From NCBI GenBank assembly GCA_001769505.1, contig MEOF01000027.1, positions 41,816-105,815 of the forward strand: 64,000 bases of DNA, read 5' to 3'. Under the pieces are notes generated by a model. It saw only the letters and a list, made by a program, of their open reading frames with translations, made no database searches and had not been told where the DNA came from. Positions 61,219-64,000 of this stretch are shown here, piece by piece. The number at the start of each line of letters is the position of its first letter. Within the stretch, counting starts at the first letter, position 1. The position numbers and the translations under genes are program-made. Origin of the DNA: Bacteroidetes bacterium GWF2_33_38 (lineage in GTDB: Bacteria; Bacteroidota; Bacteroidia; Bacteroidales; GWF2-33-38).

Positions 61219-63717
61219 TCAATATTCTCTAGTACCATCGCCAATATCGTAGCTATTGATATTGAACTGAGGGTTTGGATTTTGGAAATGATTGTTTGAG
61301 CCTCCAAAAACGAGATAAACCCCAAGCCTAAAAAGTTGTCGTTGAATGCGAAACGATTTTTCGATACCAAAATACATATCAATGTAGTGGTAATTATTTT
61401 CGGTTATCCAAGTATAATTTATCCCGCCAAGAGTATAAATTCGAAGTTTTTTAAGCAATGGGATATTATTTACAATTGCTCCGTTGAAATGATGAACATA
61501 ATGAGCTTCGAAATATAAATCGTCAGTAATAAAAGTTTCTTCTTGTAATTGATTTTGCATAGGAGTTGAGAAAAACCACTTATCGCTACGTGGAAATATT
61601 TTATGATTTTCGTATCGCATTGAACTGGTATTTAAAAACTTACCCGTTGCAAATTTGTATGTAGATGTTCCTATTGTGCTAATTCGAAACGATTGTTTTA
61701 TCGAAAATTCAAGATAGTCGAAATTGATATCACTCCCCAAAATTGTAGGAACTCCTTTTTTGTAAAAAAGAGTAAATGTAGGCCAGTCGCTGCCCAAAAT
61801 AATTTTTCGCTTTGGCTCGGTCATAAACTTTTGAAAAGGAGTATATTGCAGTTTGACATCGCACTGAAGTTGTTGATATGGCTCAAACGAGCGAGGCGTA
61901 TTGTTTCCTACAAAATATTCGCTTATTTCGCCAAATTCATAATTGTCGATAGGTTTATTTTCTTCGTATAGTAAATTTAAATCAACAAAAAATCCATTGA
62001 AAAGTTCAGTCCGATGACCTATTTCGCCATGTGTAGACTCAACATAATTTGACCTATCCATAAACCCGACAATCGATTCGTTTGCTTGCACAATCGAGAA
62101 GCTTTTTCCTCCCCTGAAACTAAACGATGAGTGTTTAAAAGGATTATAAAAATAATTAACATAAACATTTCCCTTTACGTCGAGATTTCGAATTCCCATT
62201 TGTGCGGTGCAATAGCTGTTTAAAATATGCTCGTTCTCAAATTTTTTGTAATACATTAAATTAGGACCTATTCGAGTTCCTCCTATGTTAAAAAAGTTTA
62301 TCAAACTTGGAAGACTTCCGATCCAAATATGACGATTTTTGGCTCGATTATAATTTCCAATTCCCCATAATAGCACATCGCCCCAAGTAACTCGATTGTA
62401 TTTTTTATCTAACGAATCGAGATACTCTTTTTTGTTGTGTGCGGCATAAATACTATCTTTAATAAATATAATACGTTGCTCGTCTATACTAAGAGGTTCG
62501 GGGCGAGTTTCTTTCCAATAAGTTGAATCGCGTTCGTAAGCCTCCTTGCTGGTTACAGCTAATTCATTTTTAAAATATCGTTTTGGAAAATCGACTCCTA
62601 TTTCATAATTTGAATACTTCACGGTTGTTTTTCCTGTAAAATTTTTATTCCCCGATTTTGTTTTATAATCAAACTCCTGTCTGGATTCTAGCCAAATAGA
62701 ATCGTTTACCAATTCATACTCTTGCTGTACTCTAAAATCGTCGTAAAAAAGCAAGCCTCCTTTGTGAAGCGAAAGGTCAATCTTCCGAATTGCAAATGAG
62801 CCTTCTATAATGTCGATATACCCATCAAAGGTTGCTTCTCCTTGCTTTCGAGGAGTAACTTTTATATGATAAATAAGTTTATCAAATTCAAAATACGTTT
62901 TTTCTAATTTAAATTTATACGAAATAATTGATGTCGCATTCAATGGTGAAATCAGCGAACTTACATTTAATCTATCTATTTGTAAAAGATTTTGATAAAA
63001 GTTAAATTCTGCCTCGGCAGTGCTCAAATAAAACAAGCCATCTATGTAGCCATATTTTTCGTAAGCTTGTCGTATTTCTTTTATATTATTTGGATATTGA
63101 TAATGTCGTTCAAGTTTTATTTCAACCATGTTCATGCTGTAAGCTAATTTCATGATTTCCATTTCTTTTGCTTTTGCTGGATCCACATCAACTTTATCTT
63201 TCCCTTCTCGCTCGGCTTCAACTTTTTCTTGATCGGCTTCTTGTTCTCTCTTTTTCTTTTCTTTTTCCGATATTACTTCTTTCGCTTTTATATATACATC
63301 GCATTTGCTCGACTGAACTTGTTTAAAATTTGTCTTTTTGGCTTTAATCGCATTTTGAATTATTTCGTACGCAGGATCTCGACGATTAGCTTTAATTTCG
63401 ACTTGTTCCAATTCAATTAGCGATGGTTCGAGCCAAAAATTTTTATTCAAATCTTTTTTGCTATATACAACCACAGGAAATGTAATTGGTTTATATCCTA
63501 ATGACGAAATAATAATTTCGTAACTTCCTTCTTGTAGCTTTAAATTATATTTTCCCTGTTCGTCGGAAGTTGTTCCCAAACCAATATTTTTTACATATAT
63601 ATGAGCAAAAGGAATGGGAATGTTTTCGTTGCTATAAACTAAGCCCGTAATTGTTTGGCTCAATAAGCAGGTCGAAATTACGAAGACTAAATAAAATGTA
63701 AAAAGAAGTTTTTTCAT
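61219..63717 (-). CDS. CarboxypepD_reg-like plus DUF5686 outer-membrane protein (2)
   Basis: 832 residues: signal peptide (MKKLLFTFYLVFVISTCLLSQ), carboxypeptidase-regulatory-like domain (about 22-105: ITGLVYSNENIPIPFAHIYV, GTTSDEQGKYNLKL), a charged Lys/Glu insertion (about 150-185, KEKKKREQEADQEKVEAERE) not present in the paralogue at 33966, the DUF5686 core (FDGYIDIIEGSFAIRKIDLSL) and a C-terminal barrel. The insertion may be a periplasmic coiled coil. Function unknown; outer-membrane location likely. It converges with the pseudouridine synthase gene, 14 bases apart. Confidence 0.82.
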   Translation of the reverse strand: MKKLLFTFYLVFVISTCLLSQTITGLVYSNENIPIPFAHIYVKNIGLGTTSDEQGKYNLKLQEGSYEIIISSLGYKPITFPVVVYSKKDLNKNFWLEPSLIELEQVEIKANRRDPAYEIIQNAIKAKKTNFKQVQSSKCDVYIKAKEVISEKEKKKREQEADQEKVEAEREGKDKVDVDPAKAKEMEIMKLAYSMNMVEIKLERHYQYPNNIKEIRQAYEKYGYIDGLFYLSTAEAEFNFYQNLLQIDRLNVSSLISPLNATSIISYKFKLEKTYFEFDKLIYHIKVTPRKQGEATFDGYIDIIEGSFAIRKIDLSLHKGGLLFYDDFRVQQEYELVNDSIWLESRQEFDYKTKSGNKNFTGKTTVKYSNYEIGVDFPKRYFKNELAVTSKEAYERDSTYWKETRPEPLSIDEQRIIFIKDSIYAAHNKKEYLDSLDKKYNRVTWGDVLLWGIGNYNRAKNRHIWIGSLPSLINFFNIGGTRIGPNLMYYKKFENEHILNSYCTAQMGIRNLDVKGNVYVNYFYNPFKHSSFSFRGGKSFSIVQANESIVGFMDRSNYVESTHGEIGHRTELFNGFFVDLNLLYEENKPIDNYEFGEISEYFVGNNTPRSFEPYQQLQCDVKLQYTPFQKFMTEPKRKIILGSDWPTFTLFYKKGVPTILGSDINFDYLEFSIKQSFRISTIGTSTYKFATGKFLNTSSMRYENHKIFPRSDKWFFSTPMQNQLQEETFITDDLYFEAHYVHHFNGAIVNNIPLLKKLRIYTLGGINYTWITENNYHYIDMYFGIEKSFRIQRQLFRLGVYLVFGGSNNHFQNPNPQFNINSYDIGDGTREY

Positions 63718-64000
63718 TAAGTTTTGTACAAAGTCTCTGCAAATTAACTATAAAACTAACATTATTATTGTATTGTTTTATGAGATTAAAATTGTTAAAC
63801 TCAATAGTTCGGTTAATTTTTTTATGTTTCTGATTTTAAGAACTTTGCCAAAGTTTGCATTGAATTGAAATGTTGCTGATTATCAGCATGTTATACTTTG
63901 ACTGAAATCAACTTTGGCAAAGCCCCTATAAAAACGATTTAAAATGATAATATCATATAACTTTGTAAATCGCAAGCAAAAGCCGTTCGAACTTTGGAGT
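63718..64000. other. Non-coding right edge containing a nested hairpin
   Basis: No gene is visible. The main structure is the nested inverted repeat at 63843-63922, annotated separately. The window ends in AT-rich DNA. Confidence 0.5.
63843..63922. repeat. Nested inverted repeat (possible REP/MITE-like element)
   Basis: Perfect 13-bp arms, CTTTGCCAAAGTT (63843-63855) and its complement (63910-63922), enclose an inner 15-base palindrome TGCTGATTATCAGCA (63874-63888). The outer arm is itself near-palindromic (ACTTTGCCAAAGT), so alternative folds exist. No gene is associated in the window. Confidence 0.6.

Overview
The window reads as a chromosome segment of a low-GC, probably anaerobic or facultative Bacteroidota (Bacteroidales/Marinilabiliales-like) bacterium. 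The evidence is: four secreted proteins ending in a type IX secretion (T9SS) sorting domain; gldF/gldG of the gliding machinery; CarboxypepD_reg-like plus DUF5686 outer-membrane proteins; the fused glycogen synthase/phosphorylase; -7 promoter boxes of the Bacteroidota form TAnnTTTG; weak Shine-Dalgarno signals; and a tungsten-type aldehyde:ferredoxin oxidoreductase. Species cannot be named from the sequence alone.

Layout. 0.3-5.5 kb (minus): amidophosphoribosyltransferase, an FtsB/DivIC-like division protein, a ThiS/ThiF pair, a lipoprotein and a T9SS-type secreted protein. 5.7-7.9 kb: aldehyde:ferredoxin oxidoreductase, converging on a giant secreted metalloprotease with five 270-bp FN3 repeats. 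11.7-16.6 kb: a glycosyltransferase, a MacB/FtsX permease and a sigma / anti-sigma / DUF4097 operon. 16.7-19.3 kb: pgi, a small lipoprotein, and a REP-associated transposase (RAYT) whose own REP palindrome lies in frame inside its coding sequence. 19.4-31.1 kb: large outer-membrane protein, ClC channel, Ddl, two small envelope proteins, ComEC, a TPR lipoprotein and peptide deformylase. 31.5-36.4 kb: flavoprotein, GT2 and a DUF5686 protein. 36.6-40.2 kb: a tightly packed four-gene operon (barrel-less TonB plug, ECF sigma factor, membrane TPR protein, carboxypeptidase-regulatory/propeller-like protein), the best candidate here for an undescribed signalling system. 40.2-50.3 kb: PagL-like barrel, gldF-gldG, a small cytosolic protein, a class III cyclase fused to an HD domain, and the synthase-phosphorylase fusion. 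50.3-53.3 kb: an accessory island with dispersed palindromes, a 31-residue-repeat T9SS protein and tRNA-Arg. 53.4-64 kb: outer-membrane receptor-like barrel, PagL, a gene inserted between two 151-bp direct repeats, a PASTA / T9SS / RluD-type operon and a second DUF5686 protein.

Envelope biogenesis dominates: outer-membrane barrels, lipid A deacylase-like proteins, peptidoglycan enzymes, T9SS cargo and gliding components. The accessory signals cluster at 18-19 kb, 36.5-40 kb, 50.3-53.3 kb and 56.3-57.4 kb. There is no CRISPR array, rRNA, phage module or integrase in the window.
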